This document shows, piece after piece, positions 1 through 8,253 of a DNA stretch of 64,000 bases. The notes beneath the pieces were generated by a model, which did no database searches, was not told the DNA's origin, and saw nothing but the letters and a program-made list of their open reading frames with translations. Where the stretch lies: contig NZ_AP018290.1 of the NCBI RefSeq assembly GCF_002368415.1, forward strand, positions 1,863,470-1,927,469, written 5' to 3'. This DNA is from Calothrix sp. NIES-4105. GTDB lineage: Bacteria > Cyanobacteriota > Cyanobacteriia > Cyanobacteriales > Nostocaceae. The stretch's first letter is position 1. Every line of letters starts with the position of its first letter. The position numbers and the translations under genes were made by a program.

Positions 1-1307
1 AAGCGTCGAATCAGTTCGCTTTTGGCAAAATGGCAATGACGATGTTACCAGGTGCCATTACAACCAGCGAACAAATCAAAACTTATATTCACGAGTATTT
101 AAAACTAATTATTGCCCATGAAGTTGGACATACTTTAGGCTTACGGCATAATTTTCGTGGCAGCACAATGTTGAAACCAGAGGAGATGAACGATACTGGA
201 ATTACGCATAAACGCGGTTTAACAACATCGGTAATGGATTACATCCCCCCAAATATAGCGCCCAAAGGTGTAAAGCAGGGAGATTACTTCCCCAGTATGG
301 TTGGTCCCTATGACGAATGGGTAATTAAATACGGATATACACCAATTCCGACTACAACAACAGCTGCTGAGAAACCATTTCTTGAGGCAATGGCAAAAGA
401 GTCAAGTAAACCTGAATATACTTATGCTACCGACGAGGATATGTTGGATCTTGACCCAACAGTTAATGCTTGGGATAACAGCGGTAACGTGCTGCTTTAC
501 TCACAATGGCAACTCGATAACTCACGTCAACTATGGGATTTAATCAACAAGCGTTATCCTTCAGATGATAGAGATTACAGCGACATCAGCGAACAATTTG
601 GTACCGTTCTTGGCAACTATTTCCAAAATATTTTCTTTACCACCAAATATATCGGAGGTCAATCTTTTTACCGTGTCCGTGCGAACGAAGATGATAAACG
701 CTTACCATTCCAACCTATCCCCGTTGAAAAGCAGCGACAAGCGCTCTTCACTTTACAAAAATACGTATTTGCCGAAGATGCTTTTAACTTCCCACCCGAA
801 CTATTAAATAAACTGGCCCCTTCTCGTTGGCGCCATTGGGGAACCAGAACGCGAGTCGGCAGATTAGACTATCCAATACACGACTTAGTATTATTCATCC
901 AGACTAGTGTACTAGTTGACTTACTATCAGGAGATCGTCTCTCACGTCTCAAAGATATTGAACTCAAATCAGCATCCGACAAAGCACTAACAATACCCGA
1001 ATTATTTGATACATTACAGGAGGGAATTTGGACAGAAGTAGTAAAATCCAAAAATAAAGAAATTAAAATTTCCAGCCTACGAAGAGGTATACAGCGTCAA
1101 TACCTAGACCTTTTAACCTCAATGGTGCTGCGTAAAGAACAAGAAAGAATTCCTGAAGACGCGCGCACAATAGCATGGTATAAGCTCAAACAACTCGACG
1201 ACAAACTCAAATCAGTAGACTCAAAAGACGAATACACCAAAGCACATATTTTAGAAACGCGCGACCGAATAGATAAAGTCCTCAGCGCGCGAATCCAATC
1301 AAACTAA
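1..1307 (+). CDS. Zinc metalloprotease (metzincin-like), 5' end outside the window
   Basis: The reading frame is open from the first bases of the window, so this is the C-terminal part of a longer protein. About 40 residues after the first internal ATG (position 30) lies HEVGHTLGLRH, the extended HEXXHXXGXXH zinc site of metzincin-type peptidases, with three histidine ligands and the catalytic glutamate. The pattern 'HEVGHTLGLRHNF' followed by a long tail fits the large cyanobacterial/bacteroidete DUF4953/DUF5117 metallopeptidase family, usually 800-950 residues, so roughly half is missing upstream. The tail of about 380 residues is rich in helices and charged residues. The substrate is unknown; family members are generally exported, but no signal peptide can be judged here. 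The gene ends just before a heptamer-repeat hairpin at 1316-1383. Confidence 0.85.
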   Translation, partial: ASNQFAFGKMAMTMLPGAITTSEQIKTYIHEYLKLIIAHEVGHTLGLRHNFRGSTMLKPEEMNDTGITHKRGLTTSVMDYIPPNIAPKGVKQGDYFPSMVGPYDEWVIKYGYTPIPTTTTAAEKPFLEAMAKESSKPEYTYATDEDMLDLDPTVNAWDNSGNVLLYSQWQLDNSRQLWDLINKRYPSDDRDYSDISEQFGTVLGNYFQNIFFTTKYIGGQSFYRVRANEDDKRLPFQPIPVEKQRQALFTLQKYVFAEDAFNFPPELLNKLAPSRWRHWGTRTRVGRLDYPIHDLVLFIQTSVLVDLLSGDRLSRLKDIELKSASDKALTIPELFDTLQEGIWTEVVKSKNKEIKISSLRRGIQRQYLDLLTSMVLRKEQERIPEDARTIAWYKLKQLDDKLKSVDSKDEYTKAHILETRDRIDKVLSARIQSN

Positions 1308-1315
1308 AAGAGTTG

Positions 1316-1383
1316 AAAGTGCTGAGTGAGTCGTGCTGAGTAAAGTTTTCCTACTCAGCACTCAGCACTTTACACTCAGCACT
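1316..1383. repeat. STRR-type heptamer repeat forming a hairpin
   Basis: Copies of the heptamer CTCAGCA (and its complement TGCTGAG) lie on both sides of a short spacer, so the stretch can fold into a stem. It sits between the convergent ends of the metalloprotease and the WD40 gene and may act as a bidirectional terminator. The same repeat recurs near 16.9, 40.0, 59.9 and 60.9 kb. Confidence 0.8.
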
Positions 1384-1386
1384 AAA

Positions 1387-2451
1387 TTACTCACTCTTCC
1401 ACAAATAAACTCGCTTATCAAACCCACCTGTAGCAAGCGTTTGACCATCTGGACTAAATGCAACTGAACTTACCCAATCAGTATGAGCATATAAACTAGT
1501 AATTAACTCACCTGTCCTTAAATTCCAAATCTTAACTCCATCACGTGCTGCACTAGCTAAAATTTCCCCATTTGGATGTATTGCTACCGCATTTACCCAG
1601 TCATTATGTCCTGTTAATGTTCGCTCAAGCTGTGCTGCGTTAAGATTCCAAACTCTGATAGTTCGGTCACGACTTGCACTAATTAACGTTTGTCCATTTT
1701 GAGTAAACGTCAAGCTACTAACTGCATCTGAATGAGCAACATAAGAGCGCGTAACTTTACCTGTACTTAAATTCCATAGTTTGATAACACCTTTACTATC
1801 ACCACTAGCTAACACTTGACTGTCAGGACTAATTGCCAAAGAATAAATTAAGTTATCGTATTTTACCAAAGTACCTAGTGGGCGCCGCTGCAATAAATCC
1901 CAAACGCGAATACCATCAATGGCGCCGCTAACAAGTACTTTACTATCAGGAGTAACTGCTAGTGATAGTACACTAGTAGTATGAGAAACAAAAGACCTTA
2001 AAAATTCATTGTTTCTTAAATTCCATATATTAATGCTGTTGTCGTCACTACAGCTAATCAGATTTTGTCCATCGGGTGATATTAATACCGACTCTATCCC
2101 TGTTTTGTGCGCGCGGTTAATAATACCCTTTTTTCTTCCTTTCAGAACATCCCATAGATAAATATAACCATCGTTCTCACCACCAGCACTCGCCAAAGTT
2201 CCACCATCTGGACTAAAAGCCAGTGATTTAACTGTTCCCAAATGTGCCCTGAGAGTATATAGTAATTGCGGGTTAGCAAATCGACCCGTTATTTGCTGGG
2301 TAGTATTGATTATACCAGGAGCATTTTTACTTGCTACTCCTCGTAATTGAGAAAAGTTCAGAATAATAGCCGTTACACAGCAAAGTATTACTAGTTGACT
2401 TAGTTTACGCTTGCTCCTCACTGTCGTTCCTCTTGAAATATACATAATCAT
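1387..2451 (-). CDS. Secreted seven-bladed WD40 repeat protein
   Basis: The 354-residue protein has a basic N-terminus followed by a hydrophobic stretch (about residues 18-35), which reads as a signal peptide or membrane anchor. Seven WD40 units follow, recognisable by GH/AH near the start and W-D or W-N-L near the end of each unit (for example 'AFSPDGGTLASAGG', 'IWNLRTGEL'). Seven units make one closed beta-propeller, so the protein is probably a complete extracytoplasmic interaction platform with no enzymatic domain. An ATG two codons downstream of the listed start is also possible; no strong ribosome site distinguishes them. It closely resembles the propeller protein at 27341-28465 and the propeller halves of the kinases at 25.1 and 31.9 kb. 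No partner is evident. Confidence 0.88.
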   Translation of the reverse strand: MIMYISRGTTVRSKRKLSQLVILCCVTAIILNFSQLRGVASKNAPGIINTTQQITGRFANPQLLYTLRAHLGTVKSLAFSPDGGTLASAGGENDGYIYLWDVLKGRKKGIINRAHKTGIESVLISPDGQNLISCSDDNSINIWNLRNNEFLRSFVSHTTSVLSLAVTPDSKVLVSGAIDGIRVWDLLQRRPLGTLVKYDNLIYSLAISPDSQVLASGDSKGVIKLWNLSTGKVTRSYVAHSDAVSSLTFTQNGQTLISASRDRTIRVWNLNAAQLERTLTGHNDWVNAVAIHPNGEILASAARDGVKIWNLRTGELITSLYAHTDWVSSVAFSPDGQTLATGGFDKRVYLWKSE

Positions 2452-2507
2452 GCTTCAAGTATATTTCTCATTTGAACCTGAGTTTTATAGTCCAGTGCCT
2501 TAAATAC

Positions 2508-2726
2508 TTACCTTGCTTGAGTTTCTTCCTCGCGCATTAAATATTGCTCAAGTGCTTCGCGTACTAAATCTGGTACTGTACATTTTTTATTATCTGCTAA
2601 CTTCTTAAGTCGTTCTTTTACATCTGGGTATACTTGCGCCTTAACCTGTTCAGTCAGCGGTACATCCCGACCATAATCAAATCTATACTTACTCCCAAAT
2701 TCTGGATTACCTCCAACTCTAGCCAT
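2508..2726 (-). CDS. Small ribbon-helix-helix DNA-binding protein
   Basis: This 72-residue protein has a variable N-terminal tail, then 'VKAQVYPDVKERLKKLAD' and 'VPDLVREALEQYL', the strand-helix-helix spacing of CopG/Arc-like repressors. Such proteins bind operators as dimers and are often antitoxins or plasmid-type regulators. No toxin gene sits next to it in the right orientation; the neighbour on the other strand is the DNA-binding protein at 2863-3747, with which it shares a divergent intergenic region. A free-standing antitoxin or autoregulator is the most economical reading. The fold assignment rests on sequence pattern only. Confidence 0.7.
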   Translation of the reverse strand: MARVGGNPEFGSKYRFDYGRDVPLTEQVKAQVYPDVKERLKKLADNKKCTVPDLVREALEQYLMREEETQAR

Positions 2727-2862
2727 AGACTCTCCTATCTAAACACTAATAATTATACCGCGACAACAAATGTTATTAATTTACAAAAATTATTAGCTAT
2801 TAATTCGTCGTACAACGCTATTAATGTAAAATATAAGAATAAAATTTGTTCGTATAAATATT

Positions 2863-3747
2863 ATGGTCGCGTGTTACAACTTCAAGGGTGCTGGTTTTCG
2901 CTTGCGGGTTAAAGAACCTGGAACGCCATACATTGTAAACAATCAAGGTCAGTCAAATGAGGTAGAAATAGTAAGTGCCTCAGAACTCTCCTACGATGAG
3001 CAGCGCGAACGCGAACGTCTTGAACGACAGGTGGAAAGGGCATTTTATGAAGCTGGACGTGCGCTTAGGGAACTTCGTGATCAGCGCTTATACCGCAGTA
3101 GCCACAAAACATTTGAGGAATATTGCCACGATCGGTTCGGTTATAGTCGGCGCCAGTCTTACTATCTAATCGACGCATCTGCTGTTGTTGATAACCTTTT
3201 AGAAAAATGTGAACAAATTGTTCACATTTTGCCCACAAATGAAAATCAAGTAAGAAGTCTTACTTCTCTAGAGCCTGAAGTACAGTGCAAAGTTTGGGAG
3301 CAGGCTGTCAAAGAAGCTAGCCCAAAAGTGCCATCTGGTAAAGCTGTCAAAAGCATTGTAGATAGAATTCGAGAACGAACTAGAATTCCAGTACCTTACT
3401 TGTCAGGTGAAGTGTGTACGATTATTACGAAGGAGAACCCAGACCTTAAAGGTAAAGGTGGTCATTGGTGTATTGTTAAAAATGTATACAAATTTAGTTG
3501 CCAAGTTTTGATGTGGGATGGAGATTACGTCGTGAAGCCAGAAAACCTCAAAAGTCTAAACTTATTAGAAGATGATAGCGCTGCGATGCAAGAGCTATGT
3601 AAACGTTTAAGGCGCCTCAACAGCATTGAAAAAGTAGATGATATCGAACGCTCTATACTGCAAGCAATGGGGAAAAGAACGAAACCTTTAACAGCAGTGC
3701 AACAGAAAGTCCTAGCTTTAATTGAAAAAGAATATGGAATTGAATAA
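2863..3747 (+). CDS. Cyanobacterial helix-turn-helix protein of unknown function (ParB/KorB-like)
   Basis: The 294-residue protein has a long charged helix (about residues 45-75, 'DEQRERERLERQVERAFYEAGRAL'-like region), then 'TFEEYCHDRFGYSRRQSYYLI', a pattern typical of helix-turn-helix recognition in ParB/KorB-like and phage/plasmid regulators. A middle part near 'LPTNENQVRSLTSL' resembles the segment found in many cyanobacterial plasmid and mobile-element proteins of this type. The C-terminal half contains a beta-rich 'GHWCIVKNVYKFSCQVLMWDG' segment and a helical tail. Function is not established. The listed ATG has no Shine-Dalgarno sequence and the first 40 residues look poorly conserved, so the true start may be a downstream alternative codon. 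A perfect 13-bp inverted repeat lies inside the gene (see 3204-3230). Confidence 0.7.
   Translation: MVACYNFKGAGFRLRVKEPGTPYIVNNQGQSNEVEIVSASELSYDEQRERERLERQVERAFYEAGRALRELRDQRLYRSSHKTFEEYCHDRFGYSRRQSYYLIDASAVVDNLLEKCEQIVHILPTNENQVRSLTSLEPEVQCKVWEQAVKEASPKVPSGKAVKSIVDRIRERTRIPVPYLSGEVCTIITKENPDLKGKGGHWCIVKNVYKFSCQVLMWDGDYVVKPENLKSLNLLEDDSAAMQELCKRLRRLNSIEKVDDIERSILQAMGKRTKPLTAVQQKVLALIEKEYGIE
3204..3230. promoter_or_regulatory. 27-bp near-perfect palindrome inside the coding sequence
   Basis: Arms AAAATGTGAACAA and TTGTTCACATTTT are perfectly complementary around one central base. The stretch encodes the residues around 'KCEQIVHILP' of a putative DNA-binding protein. It may be an operator or partition-like site recognised by the encoded protein, or an RNA hairpin; the sequence itself shows only the symmetry. 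Confidence 0.55.
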
Positions 3748-3797
3748 AAACTGTACTTCAATTATTCACAAACGCCTTATTTCATAAGTAAAAAAAA

Positions 3798-3827
3798 TGT
3801 AGAGACGTTACATATAACATCTCTACA
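3798..3827. terminator. Hairpin between convergent genes (TGTAGAGACG repeat family)
   Basis: An imperfect inverted repeat (TGTAGAGACGTTA ... TAACATCTCTACA) with an A-tract on its left lies between the convergent ends at 3747 and 3858. It belongs to the GTAGAGACG hairpin family also present at 7643, 10664, 25011 and 59889, and could terminate transcription in both directions. Confidence 0.55.
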
Positions 3828-3857
3828 ACAATAATAATTACAAATTGTAAATATAGA

Positions 3858-4850
3858 TTACACCAATTTTAAATCAGCGTATTCTGCAAGTAAGTCATCA
3901 GATGTTAGAGTATCACCAGGCGCCTGGGGAGTCCATAATACTTCAATTGCTAAAAGCCTATCACTAGGAATGCTACCAATTTGACGTAATGCTTGACGTA
4001 ATTCATCAGCGCCATTAATTGCTGGCATATCATATTTACCAAGCGTAGCAGCCAAGAGTGTCACTATAATATACTCTCCTGGCCCTTCGCTAATTAAGCG
4101 AGTGGGGTTATCAAGTTCACCATTAGATGGTAAAGCTTCTTGACGCGCGATATTTCCTTTGAGTTGGTTATTAACGTTCGATAAAGTTTCTTCAGTAAAC
4201 TTACTACGTTCTCCTAATGCCAAACGGTTAAATTCTGCTTCTGCGGAGTTTAAACGTGCTTGTTGTGTACTGCCACCTGCATATACCCAATATTCAGGAT
4301 GACGAAGTAATGCCAAACTTGCTTCTTGTAAAACTTCTGCACGTCCTGCATCTGTATTAGTATCAGCAGTTTCCGCTATCCGGTTAAGTTCCGTTTGTAA
4401 CCCACGCGCTGAAGCGAGTAGTCCAACTTGTAATTTTGTTACCGATACGGTTGGGTTAGGAGTATTAGCTTCTTCGTAGGATGAGTCACCACCACTGCCA
4501 ACACGACGGAAAGCTTGAAGTATAAAATTAGCAACGGCAAAGAATATCAAAATGCCAAATAAGGAACCAAACCCTCCACCAATTCCCCAAAATGGTAACA
4601 GGAAGGGAAAACCAAATCCACCACCTGGATAATATCCACCACCATAACCACCACCGGGAGGTGCATAAGTACGAGGACCACTATAAGGACGACTGCTGCT
4701 TGGCATTCTAAAAGAACCACCGCCGATTCTACCACCACTGCCTGCTGCTAAGGCGCCATCTACATGACTAAATGACAAGCCAAATACAAGACATAGCAAG
4801 AGTAACGGTTTTAAAAGCGGTTTAATAGTTTGCTGTAATTTTTTACGCAT
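3858..4850 (-). CDS. DUF1517 family membrane protein
   Basis: The 330-residue protein begins with a basic region and a hydrophobic signal segment ending near 'GALAAGSGG'. A Gly/Tyr/Pro/Ser-rich linker follows (about residues 38-80), then a transmembrane stretch 'LFGILIFFAVANFILQAF' (about residues 98-116), and a C-terminal domain of about 200 residues. This order (signal, Gly-rich 'RIGGGSF' region, one helix, C-terminal domain) is the DUF1517 family of cyanobacteria and plastids. The domain probably faces the soluble side of the thylakoid or plasma membrane; a molecular role is not known. The tail 'RLLAIEVLWTPQAPGDTLTSDDLL' is typical of family ends. It is transcribed alone, divergently from the pentapeptide protein. 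Confidence 0.88.
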   Translation of the reverse strand: MRKKLQQTIKPLLKPLLLLCLVFGLSFSHVDGALAAGSGGRIGGGSFRMPSSSRPYSGPRTYAPPGGGYGGGYYPGGGFGFPFLLPFWGIGGGFGSLFGILIFFAVANFILQAFRRVGSGGDSSYEEANTPNPTVSVTKLQVGLLASARGLQTELNRIAETADTNTDAGRAEVLQEASLALLRHPEYWVYAGGSTQQARLNSAEAEFNRLALGERSKFTEETLSNVNNQLKGNIARQEALPSNGELDNPTRLISEGPGEYIIVTLLAATLGKYDMPAINGADELRQALRQIGSIPSDRLLAIEVLWTPQAPGDTLTSDDLLAEYADLKLV

Positions 4851-5151
4851 AACACAATCCTGATTTTTTGTTAATTGGTTTTTTAGTTATATTCTTCTAA
4901 CCTAGGTAGGAGTGTTGCGCTGTCTGAAAGGCGCCGACCTAGAACAGGTTAACTTTCCCTGCCCGTACTTCTATAATTTATCGTCTTTTGCTTAGTGATA
5001 ACAGCAAACCTCAGACGGATTTCCTCACCAAGATACCGAACACATCTATATATCGTAGAGGGATAATTGAAAATACTTATGCCTAGCAAGAAACAAGTTA
5101 CACATTAATTATATCAATGATACTGAATGATTATTGTATTAATGATTTATA
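4851..5151. other. Divergent intergenic region
   Basis: About 300 bases separate the divergent DUF1517 and pentapeptide genes and should hold both promoters. One GGCGCC site lies at about 4931. No conserved operator, small gene or strong promoter match was recognised. Confidence 0.5.
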
Positions 5152-6870
5152 TTGAATGTGAAAAATATGTATTTTCTAAGATATCGCACGATACTTGATA
5201 GGTTTCTTATTGTAATTGCTCTATCTGTACCTTTGTTACCATATATACCTGCTAATGCAGAAAAACCTGAACATGTCAAGCAGCTACTCGAAACAAAGAA
5301 GTGTCGTAAATGTGACTTACAAGGAGCTTCTTTAAGTCGGCAAAACCTTAGAGGTGCTGATTTAAATGATGCTAATTTGCGTAGAGCGGATTTAAATCGT
5401 ACTAATCTTAGAAATGCCAACTTAAGCAGTGCTGATTTGAGCGACGCTGATTTGGAAAGGTCTGATTTACAAAGTGCTAACCTTAGTTATGCTGACTTGA
5501 GTGGCGCCGATTTGAGTGATGCTGATTTAAGCTATGCGAATTTGAATGGCGCCGATTTAACCGACAGTTATTTAAGAAATGTAAACTTATATGGTGTTTC
5601 CCTTAGCAATGCCAAGTTACGCGGAGCTAGGCTCGACCGGGTAAACCTACGTGGGGTAAACTTGAGTGGGGTTGACTTGAGTGGGGTTGACTTACGTGGT
5701 CTTAACCTAAATGATGTTAATCTCAACGGTGTCAATCTTAGCAATGCTAACTTAAATAGCTATGATTTACGGACAGCACAGTTAAGCAATGCCAATCTTA
5801 GTTATGCTAGTTTGCGAAATGCTAATTTAAATAATGCCAATTTACGCAGTGCTAATTTAACTAACACCAACTTAGATGACGCTGATTTACGTGATGCTGA
5901 CTTACGTGATGCTAATTTAAATGGTGTAAGTTTGCGCGGTGCTGACTTGCGAGGCGCCAATCTTAATGCAGCCAAACTACCAAATGATACATTTAAAGCG
6001 GACGCATCTGACTTTAATACTTGGGGAGATAATCTTTTTAGAAGACGCGACTACCGAGGTGCTGTTTCATATTACGATAGAGCCATAAGTACAGACTCCC
6101 GTAACGTCGAAGCTTACGCCAATCGAGGTTTAGCCAAAAGTGAGCTTAAAGACTACCAAGGCGCCATCGCTGATTACAACAAAGCTTTAGAAATAGACGC
6201 TAACTTTGCCAAAGCTTATAACAACCGAGGTATAACCCGCACGCTCACCCAAGATTATACAGGCGCCTTAGCCGATTTTGATAAAGCCATAAGTATTAAT
6301 GGAAGCTACGCAGAAGCATATAGTGGCAAAGCTAATATATATCGTCTTCAAAAAAATTATTCTGCTGCTATCAACGAAGCATCTACCGCACTACGTCTCA
6401 ACCCGAAACTAGCATCAGCTTATTACGCGCGTGGTGTTGCTCATTTTGCCAATAAAAATTATCAAGCAGCAATCCAAGATTACGACAAAGCCGTCGATAA
6501 CTCTAGCGACTGGGCAGAAGTTTTCTTAAACCGAGGTATAGCACGTTATGCTATCGGTGAATATAGAGATGCTACCAAAGACTTCGACCGCGCGATTGAT
6601 ATAGATGATAATTATATAGATGCTTACTACCAACGTAGTCTAGCTAGATTTGCCCGTAAAAGATATGAAGATGCAATAAAAGACTCTCTACGAGTACTTC
6701 AACGTGACCCCAACCACGCTCTTGCATACGAAAATAAAGCTAACTCGCTACTTGCTCTGAAAAGGAAACCTGAAGCAAAACTCGCTCTCGACCAAGCTAT
6801 CAAAATATATACACAGCGCAATGACAGCGACGGTATCAAACGCACGAAGAATATTCTTTCTCAAATTTAA
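5152..6870 (+). CDS. Secreted pentapeptide-repeat and TPR protein
   Basis: An N-terminal hydrophobic segment (about residues 17-37, ending 'PANAEKP') looks like a signal peptide. Residues about 45-280 are pentapeptide repeats of the A(D/N)LXX type ('ADLSDADLERSDLQSANL'), forming a right-handed quadrilateral helix. Residues about 285-560 are tetratricopeptide repeats with the 'A.NNRG' and 'A..DYDKAI' consensus, roughly eight units. The conserved 'CRKCDLQGA' just before the pentapeptides is typical of cyanobacterial proteins of this kind. Both parts are protein-interaction scaffolds; no catalytic site is visible. The listed frame opens with TTG; GTG at 5158 or ATG at 5167 are the likelier starts. 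A stem-loop with a T-run lies about 95 bases downstream. Confidence 0.88.
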   Translation: MNVKNMYFLRYRTILDRFLIVIALSVPLLPYIPANAEKPEHVKQLLETKKCRKCDLQGASLSRQNLRGADLNDANLRRADLNRTNLRNANLSSADLSDADLERSDLQSANLSYADLSGADLSDADLSYANLNGADLTDSYLRNVNLYGVSLSNAKLRGARLDRVNLRGVNLSGVDLSGVDLRGLNLNDVNLNGVNLSNANLNSYDLRTAQLSNANLSYASLRNANLNNANLRSANLTNTNLDDADLRDADLRDANLNGVSLRGADLRGANLNAAKLPNDTFKADASDFNTWGDNLFRRRDYRGAVSYYDRAISTDSRNVEAYANRGLAKSELKDYQGAIADYNKALEIDANFAKAYNNRGITRTLTQDYTGALADFDKAISINGSYAEAYSGKANIYRLQKNYSAAINEASTALRLNPKLASAYYARGVAHFANKNYQAAIQDYDKAVDNSSDWAEVFLNRGIARYAIGEYRDATKDFDRAIDIDDNYIDAYYQRSLARFARKRYEDAIKDSLRVLQRDPNHALAYENKANSLLALKRKPEAKLALDQAIKIYTQRNDSDGIKRTKNILSQI

Positions 6871-6963
6871 AATGTGGGGTCAAACCATACAGGTGTATAA
6901 CCCCGTGGTGCATATTGTAGAGTCAACATACAATGGTGCTTGCTTATAACCTGATAACACTTG

Positions 6964-7000
6964 GCGCCAGTTTTTGCACCGTATTCACTGGCGCTTTTAT
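6964..7000 (+). terminator. Intrinsic terminator after the pentapeptide/TPR gene
   Basis: The arms GCGCCAGT and ACTGGCGC can pair, and the right arm is followed directly by TTTTATTAT. It lies about 95 bases after the stop at 6870, in the convergent interval before the DUF4359 gene. Confidence 0.6.
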
Positions 7001-7047
7001 TATATCCAGCCAAAATTAAGAACAGGGAAAGCTTTATTAAACGTTCC

Positions 7048-7425
7048 TTAGTTTTGCTGCGCGTTGTAAGTATAGAATTTATCAAAGGCGCCTATCGTTT
7101 CAAACTTGTAAGAAGGTACCCAATCACTTACTTTCAATTCAGTACGGTAAACGCTGAAAATTATAAAATCATGCCTTTCAGTACTAGCAGCGATCAAATC
7201 ACGTATTTGTGGACTAGCTGTATCAACAAATTTGCCGCACTGGTTATTGATAAGTTTATCTAATATACCAAGACTTTTCTTACATACATTAGATTTTAGA
7301 TAGCTCGACAGTTCTGTGACAGCATACTGTTGATATGAAACTTCACTAGGATTACTTTTCACCATAGCTACAGCTAATAAAGATAGCCCCAAAACTCCTA
7401 CACCTGTAATAATCGCTGATTTCAT
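7048..7425 (-). CDS. DUF4359 domain protein
   Basis: From the ATG at 7425 the protein has 125 residues. It starts with a hydrophobic segment ('AIITGVGVLGLSLLAVAMV') that reads as a signal or anchor, then a small domain with two cysteines ('NVCKKSLG' and 'NNQCGKFV') and the end 'RHDFIIFSVYRTEL...FETIGAFDKFYTY'. This layout matches DUF4359, a small cyanobacterial family of unknown function that is probably periplasmic. A longer frame runs up to 7473, but the internal ATG has an AAGAG ribosome site in front of it and is preferred. It is a single gene convergent with the pentapeptide gene. Confidence 0.75.
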   Translation of the reverse strand: MKSAIITGVGVLGLSLLAVAMVKSNPSEVSYQQYAVTELSSYLKSNVCKKSLGILDKLINNQCGKFVDTASPQIRDLIAASTERHDFIIFSVYRTELKVSDWVPSYKFETIGAFDKFYTYNAQQN

Positions 7426-7496
7426 GCTCTTAAATTGGTTATTAGCTATAATTATCAGACTATCAAAAAACACAATCCGTTCCTTTTGAACTTCTC

Positions 7497-7526
7497 TTGC
7501 TTAATTTCTTTTTTATGTGCTATTAT
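7497..7526 (+). promoter_or_regulatory. Putative sigma-70 promoter of tRNA-His
   Basis: TTGCTT (7497-7502) and TATTAT (7521-7526) are separated by 18 bases and end 13 bases before the tRNA. The match is moderate and untested. Confidence 0.45.
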
Positions 7527-7539
7527 GATTTAGTGACGT

Positions 7540-7613
7540 GGCGAGCGTCGCCAAGTGGTTAAGGCAGTGGTTTGTGGTACCACCATTCGTGGGTTCAAGT
7601 CCCATCGTTCGCC
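7540..7613 (+). tRNA. tRNA-His (GTG)
   Basis: A full cloverleaf can be drawn: acceptor GCGAGCG pairs with CGTTCGC, the anticodon loop is TTTGTGG giving anticodon GTG, and the T-loop is TTCAAGT. The extra G at 7540 opposite the discriminator C at 7613 is the G-1 identity mark of tRNA-His. CCA is not encoded. Confidence 0.95.
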
Positions 7614-7642
7614 CTTTATTATACAACCAAATACGGAAAGTC

Positions 7643-7683
7643 AAGCTGTAGAGAAATTACAAATTTAGAATTCTCTACAGCTT
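7643..7683. terminator. Hairpin downstream of tRNA-His
   Basis: Arms AAGCTGTAGAGAA and TTCTCTACAGCTT pair perfectly over 13 bases around a 15-base loop. It can end transcription of the tRNA and of the small gene coming from the other side. The core TGTAGAGA relates it to the dispersed GTAGAGACG hairpins. Confidence 0.6.
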
Positions 7684-7718
7684 TACAGTTATATATCGTT
7701 TGATGCAGAAATATGCAT

Positions 7719-7835
7719 CTAGAAAAGGCCTAGAAAGTAAATCACCGTAATACCACAAAACACCATTAATAGTGAAATGAATATGTTAGGAATATTATGG
7801 TCTTGAATAATTGCTTTTTGCGCGTTGTCACTCAT
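7719..7835 (-). CDS. 38-residue single-helix membrane protein
   Basis: This small frame has a clear AGGAGA ribosome site seven bases before its ATG. The product has a short polar N-terminus ('MSDNAQKAIIQDHN') and one transmembrane helix ('IFISLLMVFCGITVIYFLGLF') reaching the C-terminus. Size and layout resemble the small subunits of photosynthetic or NDH-1 complexes (for example PsaX-, NdhP- or NdhQ-like), but no specific family can be named from sequence alone. It lies alone between tRNA-His and susA, on the opposite strand from both. Confidence 0.65.
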   Translation of the reverse strand: MSDNAQKAIIQDHNIPNIFISLLMVFCGITVIYFLGLF

Positions 7836-8253
7836 ACCATTCTCCTGTGATATTTATTACTCAAACCCAGAACGGATTTTGTACTGCAATTATAGTTACA
7901 TTACCTTAGTAGTAAGGTGTATATATTTAAAACTTGATTTAAGTTTACGGTTGTTAAAATTAGCTGCAATAAAAAAATTATATAAATAAACTTTTGTTAA
8001 GTATTTATAAACCCGTCTCTCTGCGAACAGACAATGACTTGTTATCTAAAATACACTGTCCGTTACATTCGTTCATCATCAGTTGCCAAATATTATCCCT
8101 TTAGTTAGAGTCCAAATTACTCATACTTAGTGTAACTATTATTTTGAACGAAGCAATACAAGGAAGAAACAAGAAAGATAGAAAGATAATCTTTTTTACG
8201 ATTTTGCCAAAAATTGCTTCAAGAAAGCCAAGAATCAATTTTGTAGGTATACC
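7836..8253. other. Intergenic region upstream of susA
   Basis: About 420 AT-rich bases between two divergent genes. It should contain the promoters of the small membrane protein and of susA. No clear sigma-70 match, nitrogen-regulator (NtcA) palindrome or small gene was recognised. Confidence 0.45.

Noticed and set aside
6867-7263. Two frames (minus 6867-7085 and plus 6961-7263) around the DUF4359 gene
   Set aside because: Both overlap the terminator and the DUF4359 gene and lack start signals.
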